Source: an uncultured Bacteroidales bacterium
Lineage (GTDB): Bacteria; Bacteroidota; Bacteroidia; Bacteroidales; P3
Length of the DNA: 64,000 nt
Reading direction: 5' to 3'
Assembly: GCA_905234665.1 (NCBI GenBank)
Contig: CAJOIV010000004.1
Coordinates: forward strand, 20,048-84,047
Program-made: the position numbers and the translations under genes
Shown: positions 1 to 6,534 of the stretch, one piece after another
Layout of the letters: every line of letters starts with the position of its first letter
Position numbering within the stretch: the first letter of the stretch is position 1
The notes under the pieces: model-generated
What the model was told of the DNA's origin: nothing
The model's input: the letters and a program-made list of their open reading frames with translations, nothing else
Database searches by the model: none

Positions 1-8
1 AGGCCACG

Positions 9-1001
9 TTGGAGTGCTACCCCGCCAACTCCTCCCCTAAGTTAGGGGAGGTGCCCCAACTGAGGTCGGCGACCTTGTGGAGCCAACGGGGCGGAGGAGT
101 GTGTCCTACCCCCGATAGTACTCCCGACACCTCCCCCCACCGGGCCGTCATCGTCTGCCCCGGCGGCAGCTACAGCTGGCTCGACTATCAGGTAGAGGGC
201 GTCGAGGTGGCGCAATGGCTCCAGGCCCACGACATCGCGGCCTTTGTGCTGCGCTACCGCGTGCAAGGCTGGTGGGCATGGGCCACGCACTACCGCCTGC
301 TCTTCCGCGGCCACCAGTACCCTGACCCGTTGCGTGATGCCGAGGCGGCCCTCGACTGGCTGGCCAGCCATGCCGACAGCCTGGGCATCGACCCCCACGG
401 AATTGGTATCATGGGCTTCTCCGCGGGAGGCCACCTCTCGATGCTCAGCACCTATACCCGACAGCCCGCCTTCGTGGCCCCCATCTATCCCGTCGTCACC
501 ATGCGCCAGGACTGTTGCCACACCCGTTCGCGCCGCGCCTTGTTAGGCGAATATGGGCAGCACAGGCAGGCCATGCGCGACTCGCTGTCGCTGGAGCTCC
601 ATGTGCGCCCTGATTGCCCGCCCGTCTTCCTTGTCAACTGCGTCGACGACCCCATCGTCGACTACCACAACAGTGAACTCCTCGACTCCGCCCTCACAGC
701 CAACAACATCGCCCACCGCTACATCCAGTACCGCACCGGCGGACATGGCTTCGGCATGAGCGACACCAAGGGCACCCCCGAATGCCGCCCCTGGAAAGAA
801 GAATTCCTCAAATGGCTCAACGCAATAACCTATAACCAAGACCGCGACAGCCACTCCTCCCCTATGAGAGTGGTCTCCAGTGGAGACTACGAGGGCGACG
901 AGGCGAAGAGTCCGAGGAGCCGACAACTCCTATCTTCTGAACCTTCTTCATGCTGCCCCGCAAGGGCGGAGGAGTGTGCACAGATAAACAATAACCTCTA
1001 A
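9..1001 (+). CDS. alpha/beta hydrolase (BD-FAE/esterase-like), 5' end possibly outside window
   Basis: Serine hydrolase of the alpha/beta fold; substrate unknown, probably an ester or acetylated sugar. An HG-like CPGGSYSW oxyanion segment, a nucleophile elbow GFSAGG, a late Asp in CVDDPIVD and His in GGHGFG form the expected triad in order. The frame is open to the window edge and the first usable start is TTG at 9, so the true start may lie upstream. The first ~35 residues are a translation of a palindromic repeat (28-101). The last ~50 residues, after WLNAI, are a translation of a second copy (852-976) plus heptamer repeats, so the natural termini have been replaced. The gene lies 25 bp before a PaaK-type ligase. 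Fold is confident, function is not. Confidence 0.75.
   Translation: MECYPANSSPKLGEVPQLRSATLWSQRGGGVCPTPDSTPDTSPHRAVIVCPGGSYSWLDYQVEGVEVAQWLQAHDIAAFVLRYRVQGWWAWATHYRLLFRGHQYPDPLRDAEAALDWLASHADSLGIDPHGIGIMGFSAGGHLSMLSTYTRQPAFVAPIYPVVTMRQDCCHTRSRRALLGEYGQHRQAMRDSLSLELHVRPDCPPVFLVNCVDDPIVDYHNSELLDSALTANNIAHRYIQYRTGGHGFGMSDTKGTPECRPWKEEFLKWLNAITYNQDRDSHSSPMRVVSSGDYEGDEAKSPRSRQLLSSEPSSCCPARAEECAQINNNL
28..101. repeat. palindromic repeat element, copy 1 (inside hydrolase 5' end)
   Basis: Outer ACTCCTCC / GGAGGAGT arms, inner palindrome CTCCCCTAAGTTAGGGGAG (32-50) and a second palindromic block around GGTCGGCGACC shared with the copy at 4590. It is translated in frame as part of the hydrolase. Confidence 0.8.
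852..976. repeat. palindromic repeat element, copy 2 (long form, inside hydrolase 3' end)
   Basis: Bounded by CACTCCTCC (852-860) and GGAGGAGTG (968-976), the same outer arms as the 48-bp copies, with a longer and more diverged interior. It is read through in frame by the hydrolase gene and extends its C-terminus. Confidence 0.65.
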
Positions 1002-1020
1002 CCAATAAACAATAACCAAT
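986..1020 (+). repeat. heptamer tandem repeat (AATAACC type) before paaK
   Basis: Degenerate 7-bp units AATAACC / TCTAACC / AATAAAC / AATAACC run through the hydrolase stop codon up to 6 bp before the next start codon. It is one of about ten such runs in gaps between co-directional genes in this window. Confidence 0.7.
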
Positions 1021-1026
1021 CCCCCT

Positions 1027-2319
1027 ATGGACATCGAATTCCAGAAACCCGAAGAGATAAAAACCTTCCAAGAACAGAAACTGCAGGAGGCTATGCAGTA
1101 CCTCGCCAACTATTCCCCATACTACCAGCGCATGTTCCGCAGCTATGGGATAGACCCGGCGAAAATCAAGTATCTTGAGGACCTCGTGAAGATTCCCTTC
1201 ACCGAGAAGAAGGACCTGCAGCTCTTCAACGACGACTTCCTTTGCTGCCCCAAGGAGAAGGTCATCGACTATATCACCACTAGCGGCACCCTCGGCGACC
1301 CCGTCACTTTCTGCTGCACGGAGAAGGACCTGCAGCGCCTGGCCTTCAACGAGAAGAAGAGCTTCGAGTGCGCCGGACTGCGCCCGGGCAATATCCTGCA
1401 GCTTATGACCACCATCGACAAGCGCTTCATGGCGGGACTGGCCTACTTCCTTGGCATCCGCGAGATGGGTGCTTCCATCATCCGTGTCGGCAACGGCATC
1501 CCCGAGCTGCAGTGGGACACCATCCAGCGCATCAAGCCAGATACCATCATGTGCGTCCCTTCGTTCATCCTCAAGCTGATACAGTATGCCGAGGAGCATA
1601 ATATCGACTACCGGAGCAGCAGCATCCGCCGCATCATAGGCATCGGCGAGGGGCTGCGCGAGCAGGACTTCAGCCTGAACCTCCTGGGCCGCCGCATCAA
1701 GGAGAAATGGGATGTCGACCTCTTCGCCACCTATTCCTCCACCGAGATGGGCGCCACCTTCAGCGAGTGCCAGTACGGCTGTGGAGGCCATGTCCATCCC
1801 GAGCTCATCATTGTCGAGATTATCGGCGATGACGACCTGCCGGTCCCCGACGGGCAGCCTGGCGAGATTGTGGTGACCACCCTCGGCGTCGAAGGTATGC
1901 CCCTGTTGCGTTTCCGCACGGGCGATATCGCCGCCAAAATCACCGACCAGTGCCAGTGCGGCCGCTACAGCTACCGCCTCACGCCCCTTGTGGGTCGCAA
2001 GAACAACATGATTAAGTTCAAGGGCACTACCCTCTATCCCCCGGCCATCAACGACGTGCTCGACAACACCGACTATGTCACGGGCTATGTCATCGAGGTC
2101 TCCACCAACGATGCCGGCACCGACAATGTACGTGTAAAGCTCAGCCTCCGTCCCAATGCACCTGTCGACGCAGTCAAGCAGCTCAAAGACTCTTTCCGTT
2201 CGCGCATCCGTGTGGCTCCCGACATCGAGGTGCTGCCCGCCGAAGATATCCAGCGCATAAATTACCCCGCCAAGAGCCGCAAGCCCATCAAGTTCATCGA
2301 CCTGCGCGGAAGACCGTAA
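1027..2319 (+). CDS. phenylacetate-CoA ligase family protein (PaaK-like adenylate-forming enzyme)
   Basis: Adenylate-forming ligase that would activate an aryl or other carboxylic acid to its CoA thioester in the cytosol. At 430 aa it matches the short PaaK family rather than the ~550-aa acyl-CoA synthetases. The P-loop-like TTSGTLGDP lies at residues 84-92, YSSTEMG follows near residue 240, and LRFRTGDIA plus a C-terminal GRKNNMIKFKG hinge region complete the ANL pattern. Starts at ATG 1027. The acyltransferase gene follows after 38 bp of heptamer repeats, so the two are probably cotranscribed. In gut Bacteroidales PaaK homologues often work with indolepyruvate oxidoreductase, but no such genes are next to it here. 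Confidence 0.88.
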   Translation: MDIEFQKPEEIKTFQEQKLQEAMQYLANYSPYYQRMFRSYGIDPAKIKYLEDLVKIPFTEKKDLQLFNDDFLCCPKEKVIDYITTSGTLGDPVTFCCTEKDLQRLAFNEKKSFECAGLRPGNILQLMTTIDKRFMAGLAYFLGIREMGASIIRVGNGIPELQWDTIQRIKPDTIMCVPSFILKLIQYAEEHNIDYRSSSIRRIIGIGEGLREQDFSLNLLGRRIKEKWDVDLFATYSSTEMGATFSECQYGCGGHVHPELIIVEIIGDDDLPVPDGQPGEIVVTTLGVEGMPLLRFRTGDIAAKITDQCQCGRYSYRLTPLVGRKNNMIKFKGTTLYPPAINDVLDNTDYVTGYVIEVSTNDAGTDNVRVKLSLRPNAPVDAVKQLKDSFRSRIRVAPDIEVLPAEDIQRINYPAKSRKPIKFIDLRGRP

Positions 2320-2321
2320 TC

Positions 2322-2356
2322 AATTCTCAATTCTCAATTTTCAATTCTCAATTTTC
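2322..2356 (+). repeat. heptamer tandem repeat (AATTCTC/AATTTTC type)
   Basis: Five 7-bp units (AATTCTC, AATTCTC, AATTTTC, AATTCTC, AATTTTC) fill the gap between the paaK-like stop and the next ATG at 2358. Confidence 0.85.
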
Positions 2357-2357
2357 G

Positions 2358-3482
2358 ATGACCTATCCTGCCGAATTCGAGTCCATCCGTCCTTTTGTCG
2401 ACGAGGAACTCCCCGCCGCCATGCAACGCATTGTCTCCCATCCTGCGTTCCCCAGTGTGGCGAAGTTCATCTATCCCAACGAACCTGTCGAACAGGTGGC
2501 GCAGCGTCTCTTGGCGCTCAGGACCATCAAAGACTTCCAGCTGCACACGATGAGGGATATCCTGCAACGTGTCATCAAGCAGAGTATCACTGAGTTTTCA
2601 TGGGAAGGGACCGAATACCTCCAGCCCGGCAAATCCTACCTTTTCGTCTCCAACCACAGGGATATTGTCCTCGATGCTTTTCTCCTGCAGCAGATACTGG
2701 ACGGCATAGGCATGCCTCCTTGTCATATCACCTTCGGGGCCAACCTGATGCAGCACCCGATGATTATTGATGCCGGCAAGTGCAACAAGATGTTCCGTGT
2801 CGACCGTGGCGGCTCGCTCAAGAGTTTCTACCACAGTCTCAAGTTGGTTTCTTCGTATATCCGTTTCGTTATCTCCACACTGAATGAGAGCGTCTGGATT
2901 GCCCAGCGCAATGGCCGCACCAAAGACGGTATCGACGGCACGGAGGCCTCTCTCATCAAGATGTTCGCCATGAGCGGCGAAGAGGACGATCTCACCAACC
3001 TCGAGACGCTCAACATCGTCCCTGTCTCAGTCTCCTACGAATGGGAGCCCTGCGACTCGCTCAAGGCTATCGAGCTCAGTCTCCGTCAGAACGGCAACTA
3101 TCAGAAGGCTCCCGACGAGGACTTGAGAAGCATCCTCACCGGCATCCGACAGCCCAAGGGGAGGACGCATATCGCCATCAACAAGCCCATCACCAAGGAC
3201 GACCTGCTCGCCTACAGCCGCAAAGACGGCGACTTCTACAAGTGGGTCGCCTCCCTCATCGACCGCCGCATCCTGTCGGGCTACAAGTTGTATCCCAACA
3301 ACTACATTGCCCACGACTTCCGCGACAAGGGCAACCGCTTCGCGCAGTACTACACTCCGTATGAGAAGACCCAGTTCATGGAAAGGCTGCAGCAGATCAT
3401 GTCGAACCCCAACTTCGACCAGAAGGCGAAGATGATTTACATCGGCATCTACGCCAACCCCGTCGACTCTTCCATCATCTGA
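2358..3482 (+). CDS. glycerol acyltransferase (PlsC-like phospholipid acyltransferase family)
   Basis: Probable membrane-associated acyltransferase. The N99-H100-R-D-I-V-L-D106 signature resembles the H-X4-D catalytic motif of the GPAT/LPAAT superfamily with one extra residue. It is followed by a FRVDRGGS block (around residue 145-155) that matches the second conserved block, and WIAQRNGRTKDG, which resembles the substrate-phosphate motif. At 374 aa it is longer than typical PlsC (~240 aa), with a C-terminal extension of unknown role. It follows the PaaK-like gene and ends 2 bp before a strong hairpin. Assignment to the superfamily is firm; donor and acceptor are not known. Confidence 0.85.
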   Translation: MTYPAEFESIRPFVDEELPAAMQRIVSHPAFPSVAKFIYPNEPVEQVAQRLLALRTIKDFQLHTMRDILQRVIKQSITEFSWEGTEYLQPGKSYLFVSNHRDIVLDAFLLQQILDGIGMPPCHITFGANLMQHPMIIDAGKCNKMFRVDRGGSLKSFYHSLKLVSSYIRFVISTLNESVWIAQRNGRTKDGIDGTEASLIKMFAMSGEEDDLTNLETLNIVPVSVSYEWEPCDSLKAIELSLRQNGNYQKAPDEDLRSILTGIRQPKGRTHIAINKPITKDDLLAYSRKDGDFYKWVASLIDRRILSGYKLYPNNYIAHDFRDKGNRFAQYYTPYEKTQFMERLQQIMSNPNFDQKAKMIYIGIYANPVDSSII

Positions 3483-3484
3483 CA

Positions 3485-3524
3485 AGAGACAGGGGCCCCG
3501 CCGTTCGGCGGGGCCCCTGTCTCT
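3485..3524. terminator. strong 19-bp hairpin, shared terminator of convergent transcripts
   Basis: Perfect 19-bp GC-rich stem (3485-3503 with 3506-3524) starting 2 bp after the acyltransferase stop. No long T-run follows on either strand, so the exact mechanism is uncertain. Confidence 0.75.
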
Positions 3525-3682
3525 GTGGTGTATTCTTTTATCTCACAACCACGCGGCGTGCGGACTCGTTCCCGACTTTCACAACTGCTTCCCCAAAGTC
3601 CCTGCCGCCATGCAGCAGGGACTTGAATAATATCCAAATCACAGTATGTCAATGTTCTCACGGTTTATCCCCCTTCTAAACC
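3485..3682 (-). ncRNA. candidate small RNA (6S / Bacteroidales-1-like)
   Basis: A TATCTTTG -7 box at 3689-3696 (minus) points at a transcript starting near 3682 and running about 200 nt to the strong hairpin. Its first bases form a hairpin GGTTTA...TAAACC (3682-3677 with 3667-3662). A long stem AAGTCCCTGCTGC/GCGGCAGGGACTT lies in the middle, and a GACTTT/AAAGTC stem overlaps it. No convincing coding frame exists. Size, own promoter and 3' hairpin fit the Bacteroidales-1 RNA, which I recall as being assigned to 6S RNA. I cannot confirm the family from the sequence alone. Confidence 0.45.
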
Positions 3683-3688
3683 ATGATG

Positions 3689-3696
3689 CAAAGATA
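3689..3696 (-). promoter_or_regulatory. -7 box TATCTTTG for the candidate small RNA
   Basis: Perfect match to the Bacteroidota TAnnTTTG -7 consensus on the minus strand, about 7 bp before the predicted RNA 5' end. There is no open reading frame of good quality downstream before the hairpin. Confidence 0.6.
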
Positions 3697-3865
3697 CGAC
3701 ACGCCCTGCCCCGCAGAGGGGTCAAAGTGCCGTTTACGCGTGTTTATAGGGAATTAAAGGTGTTCCTGCGTATCTACGGGTAGTCTACGCGTATCTACGG
3801 GTGCCTCCCAAAAGGACAAAAAGGCCTCTCTATCTGCCCCCGCTGCCAAATAAGGATCTTGCCTG

Positions 3866-4084
3866 TTAATTGCTTAATTCACCTTCCAGCAGCGAAAAAA
3901 CATAACCCGAACTTTGACTGTAAAGGCCGGAAGAAGGGCGCAAAAGGGCGTTATATATATTGGAGCCATACACCGTATCTACTGCGCGTGGCAATGTATA
4001 GCCCTCGCGGTCTAACAACAACTGAATGAGGTCGGAGGTAATACCTTCAACCATAAACATGAATTCTTGCTCACTTACATTCAT
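3866..4084 (-). CDS. small protein, partner of DUF3791 (copy 1)
   Basis: 72-aa acidic helical protein of unknown function. It is homologous to the 74-aa protein at 61628-61852: both share the pattern L-(I/V)-x3-(L/I)-x2-x-G followed by VYxS, LYxQS and a Tyr near the C-terminus. It lies 15 bp after the DUF3791 gene at 4100-4318. The second locus has a DUF3990 ADP-ribosyltransferase-like gene between the two, and this locus lacks it. Inference: part of a toxin-antitoxin-like cassette that has lost its toxin, or a stand-alone antitoxin pair. Confidence 0.7.
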   Translation of the reverse strand: MNVSEQEFMFMVEGITSDLIQLLLDREGYTLPRAVDTVYGSNIYNALLRPSSGLYSQSSGYVFSLLEGELSN

Positions 4085-4099
4085 ACGGTAGTAGTTTTA

Positions 4100-4318
4100 T
4101 CATAGTGTACCTCCCATTCTACGGCAATAGGCAGAGAGGTCGCGCACATTGGATGCGAACGACTGTGTGTGCAGGTAGCCGTATTGCCGATCGTAAAGAT
4201 CCAAAGCCTTATATTGACTCAGGTACTTAGCTGCCTCTGCCGTCGTCATCCCATAATGCTCAGCAAACTCCGCAATAAGCGCCACTACATATTGTGCCTT
4301 GTCTGATGCCATAATCAT
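4100..4318 (-). CDS. DUF3791 family protein (copy 1)
   Basis: 72-aa protein (70 aa if the second ATG at 4312 is used) of the small helical DUF3791 family, which is nearly always found beside DUF3990 genes in Bacteroidota. Family features visible are an N-terminal helix with ALIAEFAEHYGMT, the central YLSQYKALDLYDR and a conserved His in YLHTQS. The matching segment of copy 2 (62334-62549) is YLHKHHGLAFLIEFYDV followed by HLQS. A -7 box TACCTTTG lies at 4446-4453, implying a leader of about 120 nt. Function is unproven; the context suggests an antitoxin or adaptor. Confidence 0.75.
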   Translation of the reverse strand: MIMASDKAQYVVALIAEFAEHYGMTTAEAAKYLSQYKALDLYDRQYGYLHTQSFASNVRDLSAYCRRMGGTL

Positions 4319-4445
4319 TCATTTGTAGAAAAGAACGATACTCAATGTAAAATATTGTGTTAGCGATGTACATTTCTTTTGTGTATATTCAACTGCCAAG
4401 TGAACACTATTGTGCAAAGACAATAAGAGTTTCTGAATTTCGCTG

Positions 4446-4453
4446 CAAAGGTA
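4446..4453 (-). promoter_or_regulatory. -7 box TACCTTTG upstream of DUF3791 copy 1
   Basis: Minus-strand TAnnTTTG match. The predicted start site near 4440 gives a ~120-nt untranslated leader before the ATG at 4318. Confidence 0.55.
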
Positions 4454-4589
4454 CGAAATTTTCTTCACATGACAAAATCGTTTCCTCGGAAGTTTTTTCC
4501 TCCTCCTCCATCAGTGAACAGAGCCATCCGTTCTTCTCCACGTCTTGGCCCAGCAAGCCCGCAATGTAAGATACCTATAGAGAATGCGT

Positions 4590-4669
4590 CAGCCTGCTGC
4601 TCCCCCAAGATAGGGGAACCGAAGGTCGCCGACCTTGTGGAGTCAGCTGTCACGCAGTGACTGAGGAGT
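4590..4669. repeat. palindromic repeat element, copy 3 (diverged)
   Basis: CTCCCCCAAGATAGGGGAA core (4600-4618) followed by GGTCGCCGACCTTGTGGAG, which is nearly identical to the interior of copy 1, and a TGAGGAGTA end. It is the only large feature of the 4319-4766 intergenic stretch besides the two promoters. Confidence 0.7.
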
Positions 4670-4766
4670 ATGATATCCTCATCATTCGCTCTCATATTCT
4701 TACCTCTTACCTTCCCCCATTCGCCACTTTTTTTCATACTTCTGTGTATAATTCAAAAAAAATCCG

Positions 4767-4774
4767 TAACTTTG
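4767..4774 (+). promoter_or_regulatory. -7 box TAACTTTG for the structured leader and HNH operon
   Basis: TAnnTTTG match on the plus strand; the predicted start is near 4781. The bases that follow (GTCAAACAAAAACAACAA) are almost the same as those after the promoter at 61427-61434. Confidence 0.65.
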
Positions 4775-4780
4775 CACCGT

Positions 4781-4990
4781 CAAACAAAAACAACAATAAT
4801 ATGGCATAAAACGAAGAGAATAGAGTAATAATAAAGACATATTGAAGCGTATTCGCTTTTCTTGGTGTACCTGAATATCTGCAAATTTTTAGTTACTTAC
4901 TACGTCAAGAGAGGAGAAACGCTCACGTCACCGTGAGCTTTCTTGTTTAGTAGTAAGGGTTTTGCAGAGCCTCAGGTACGAAACAGAAAC
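4781..4990 (+). ncRNA. structured leader RNA, family member 1
   Basis: After an A-rich 5' segment and a small AGCG/CGCT hairpin (4846-4857) come four nested stems: GTACCTGA/TCAGGTAC (4867-4874 with 4972-4979), TCTGCAAA/TTTGCAGA (4878-4885 with 4961-4968), CTTACTAC/GTAGTAAG (4896-4903 with 4950-4957) and GCTCACG/CGTGAGC (4921-4927 with 4932-4938). The same arrangement and several matching sequence blocks occur on the minus strand at 61420-61218. No Rfam family that I know of fits. It could be a cis-regulatory leader of the HNH operon or an independent small RNA. Confidence 0.65.
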
Positions 4991-5027
4991 AGTTCACGGC
5001 TTTTTTATTGTCCAAATCCCCTTACAT

Positions 5028-5795
5028 ATGTCTGAAGAATTAACCCAACATCAGAAAAAAGTGCTTCTTGAAAATGCAGCTAAACAATTTGGTAAGTTTG
5101 GTCTCATTTTCACAGATGTTCTTCTCATAGGAAAACGCAAAAAATATTCTTATAAGATAGCTGAGAATTCACACACAAATACCTCCAATGAAATCGCATG
5201 GATGCTTGGCGTTTGGAATGGTAAAAGACATTCGTTTGTCGAAAGCAAAGATGAAGTGTGTTCCTATTGGCGAAATAATCATGACCTGCTACAGATTGCT
5301 GTGGAAATAGGAATAGTGCCGTCTGAGTTGGCCGAAAAAATAGTGCAAGGCGGAAAATTATCTATAGAAGAGGCTGAAAATATACAATCAAATGTACAAC
5401 AAGGTAAGTTGTTAGAGCACAAAATGGCACCCGACATTACCTTTGAGTTTCCTGTTGGCGAAGAAGAGTTGAACGAAGGGGAAATGCGACAGGTCATAAT
5501 GAACAGGTATGAACGAAACCATGAAGCACGGGAAAGATGTATTGCTATAAAAGGATACAGGTGTGCCGTTTGCGGCATTGATTTTAAAGAAATCTATGGT
5601 GAAATAGGAGAAGGTTTTATCCATGTCCATCATACAACGCCAATCTCATCTATTGGTAAAGGCTATACAATAGATGTTCTCAACGACCTTGTCCCGGTTT
5701 GCCCAAACTGTCATGCAATGATACACAAAAAGAACCCTCCATTTACAGTGGCAGAGATGAATGATATATTAACCCACAAAAAAACAACATTATGA
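5028..5795 (+). CDS. HNH endonuclease (McrA/restriction-type C-terminal HNH)
   Basis: 255-aa protein with an unassigned N-terminal half and a C-terminal HNH nuclease. CAVC (residues 179-182), FIHVHH (197-202) and CPNCHAMIH (225-233) supply the two zinc Cys pairs and the HxHH catalytic core, as in restriction-type HNH proteins. It is too short for IscB or Cas9 and lacks RuvC motifs. An upstream TTG at 4962 would extend the frame, but it lies inside the structured leader, so ATG 5028 is chosen. The stop codon overlaps the start of a 28-aa frame (TATGATGAG). Likely a defence or phage-derived nuclease. Confidence 0.85.
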   Translation: MSEELTQHQKKVLLENAAKQFGKFGLIFTDVLLIGKRKKYSYKIAENSHTNTSNEIAWMLGVWNGKRHSFVESKDEVCSYWRNNHDLLQIAVEIGIVPSELAEKIVQGGKLSIEEAENIQSNVQQGKLLEHKMAPDITFEFPVGEEELNEGEMRQVIMNRYERNHEARERCIAIKGYRCAVCGIDFKEIYGEIGEGFIHVHHTTPISSIGKGYTIDVLNDLVPVCPNCHAMIHKKNPPFTVAEMNDILTHKKTTL

Positions 5796-5878
5796 TGAGT
5801 TTCTTCATTATGCTTACCTTTTTACGTGACGTTTTTGGGGACTTATTCTTCGGACACTCATTCTTCAAGGACAAATGA
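5792..5878 (+). CDS. 28-aa hydrophobic peptide, coupled at both ends
   Basis: Begins MMSFFIMLTFLRDVF and ends with GHSFFKDK. Its ATG overlaps the stop codon of the HNH gene and its TGA overlaps the ATG of the zincin gene, so it exactly fills the gap between the two. This double coupling argues for translation, at least as a coupling device; the peptide is rich in Phe and may contact the membrane. A second ATG follows immediately at 5795. No homologue is known to me, and it could be chance. Confidence 0.45.
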   Translation: MMSFFIMLTFLRDVFGDLFFGHSFFKDK

Positions 5879-6393
5879 AAAATAGCCTGCAAACAAGTAC
5901 CGTCGTCTACGAGTTCACCAATGAGATATATCCTTTTAGTGTATTCATTGGAAAAGGGATAAGTGACCTTACTATCCGGAAACTCTTTTGTTATTATGAT
6001 TGGCGTAATGGACGTATTCATAAATTCAAGATTTGGGAAAATTGCCTAAAAGGTGTTGGGGCTCTATGCCATCCTGTTCGTCTTATAGTCACTTCCCAAG
6101 CTGGAATGTTGGTCAATCTAAATCCCTACTGCAACTTAAACGCTGAATTGATTGCACACGAAGCGAGTCATGTTGCTGATTGGATATGTGACTGCTGTAG
6201 GGTAAGATATGGCACATTTGAAGAAGGAGAAGCTCACGCTTACCTTGTGGGCATGATTGCCAGATTTATGGAATTGGTGATTAACAACAATGTTCCCAAA
6301 TCAGCAAAAAAATGGACACCCACGGTTGTCAACCATATATATGATGCCGAAATAGAAGAAGAAATCCGAACAGGTAAGATAAAAATGGATTGA
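5875..6393 (+). CDS. zincin-like metallopeptidase (phage/mobile-element type)
   Basis: 172-aa protein with HEASH (residues 95-99), a HExxH zinc-binding helix, and EEGEAHAY (116-123), which supplies the downstream acidic ligand, as in the small gluzincin-like proteins seen in prophages and mobile elements. Cysteine pairs flank the helix. No signal peptide is seen, so it would act in the cytosol. It is the third cistron after the HNH nuclease and the 28-aa peptide. Peptidase activity is inferred from the motif only; the substrate is unknown. Confidence 0.7.
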   Translation: MKNSLQTSTVVYEFTNEIYPFSVFIGKGISDLTIRKLFCYYDWRNGRIHKFKIWENCLKGVGALCHPVRLIVTSQAGMLVNLNPYCNLNAELIAHEASHVADWICDCCRVRYGTFEEGEAHAYLVGMIARFMELVINNNVPKSAKKWTPTVVNHIYDAEIEEEIRTGKIKMD

Positions 6394-6480
6394 TACGTCA
6401 AGTTAAACACCTTCTGACTACGTGTACGTGTTCGGTCAGAATAGACTTACATGGAGGTCGGAGATATTGTGAAAAACAGA

Positions 6481-6508
6481 AGAGGATGCTCATTTTTGAG
6501 CATCCTCT
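6481..6508. terminator. bidirectional hairpin terminator between zincin gene and pnp
   Basis: 12-bp perfect stem AGAGGATGCTCA / TGAGCATCCTCT with a TTTT loop. It sits between convergent genes, and an A-rich/T-rich tract follows on the minus strand. Confidence 0.75.
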
Positions 6509-6534
6509 CCATTTTGTATTAGTAGCAAAAAGTT

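Noticed and set aside
862..1797. Long minus-strand frame over the hydrolase and paaK-like genes
   Set aside because: Antisense artefact of GC-rich coding DNA; both plus-strand genes have clear family motifs.
3449..3661. 70-codon minus-strand frame over the candidate small RNA
   Set aside because: Overlaps the acyltransferase end and the strong hairpin; composition not gene-like. The RNA interpretation explains the promoter better.
4465..4737. 90-codon minus-strand frame
   Set aside because: Consists largely of a palindromic repeat element and promoter-like AT-rich DNA.
4861..4985. Hammerhead ribozyme
   Set aside because: A CGAAAC occurs after a stem, but the required CTGATGA core box is absent.
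4781..5795. IscB with omega RNA (HEARO) for the structured RNA plus HNH gene
   Set aside because: The protein is 255 aa with a C-terminal restriction-type HNH and no RuvC segments or bridge helix; the RNA also precedes an XRE gene elsewhere.
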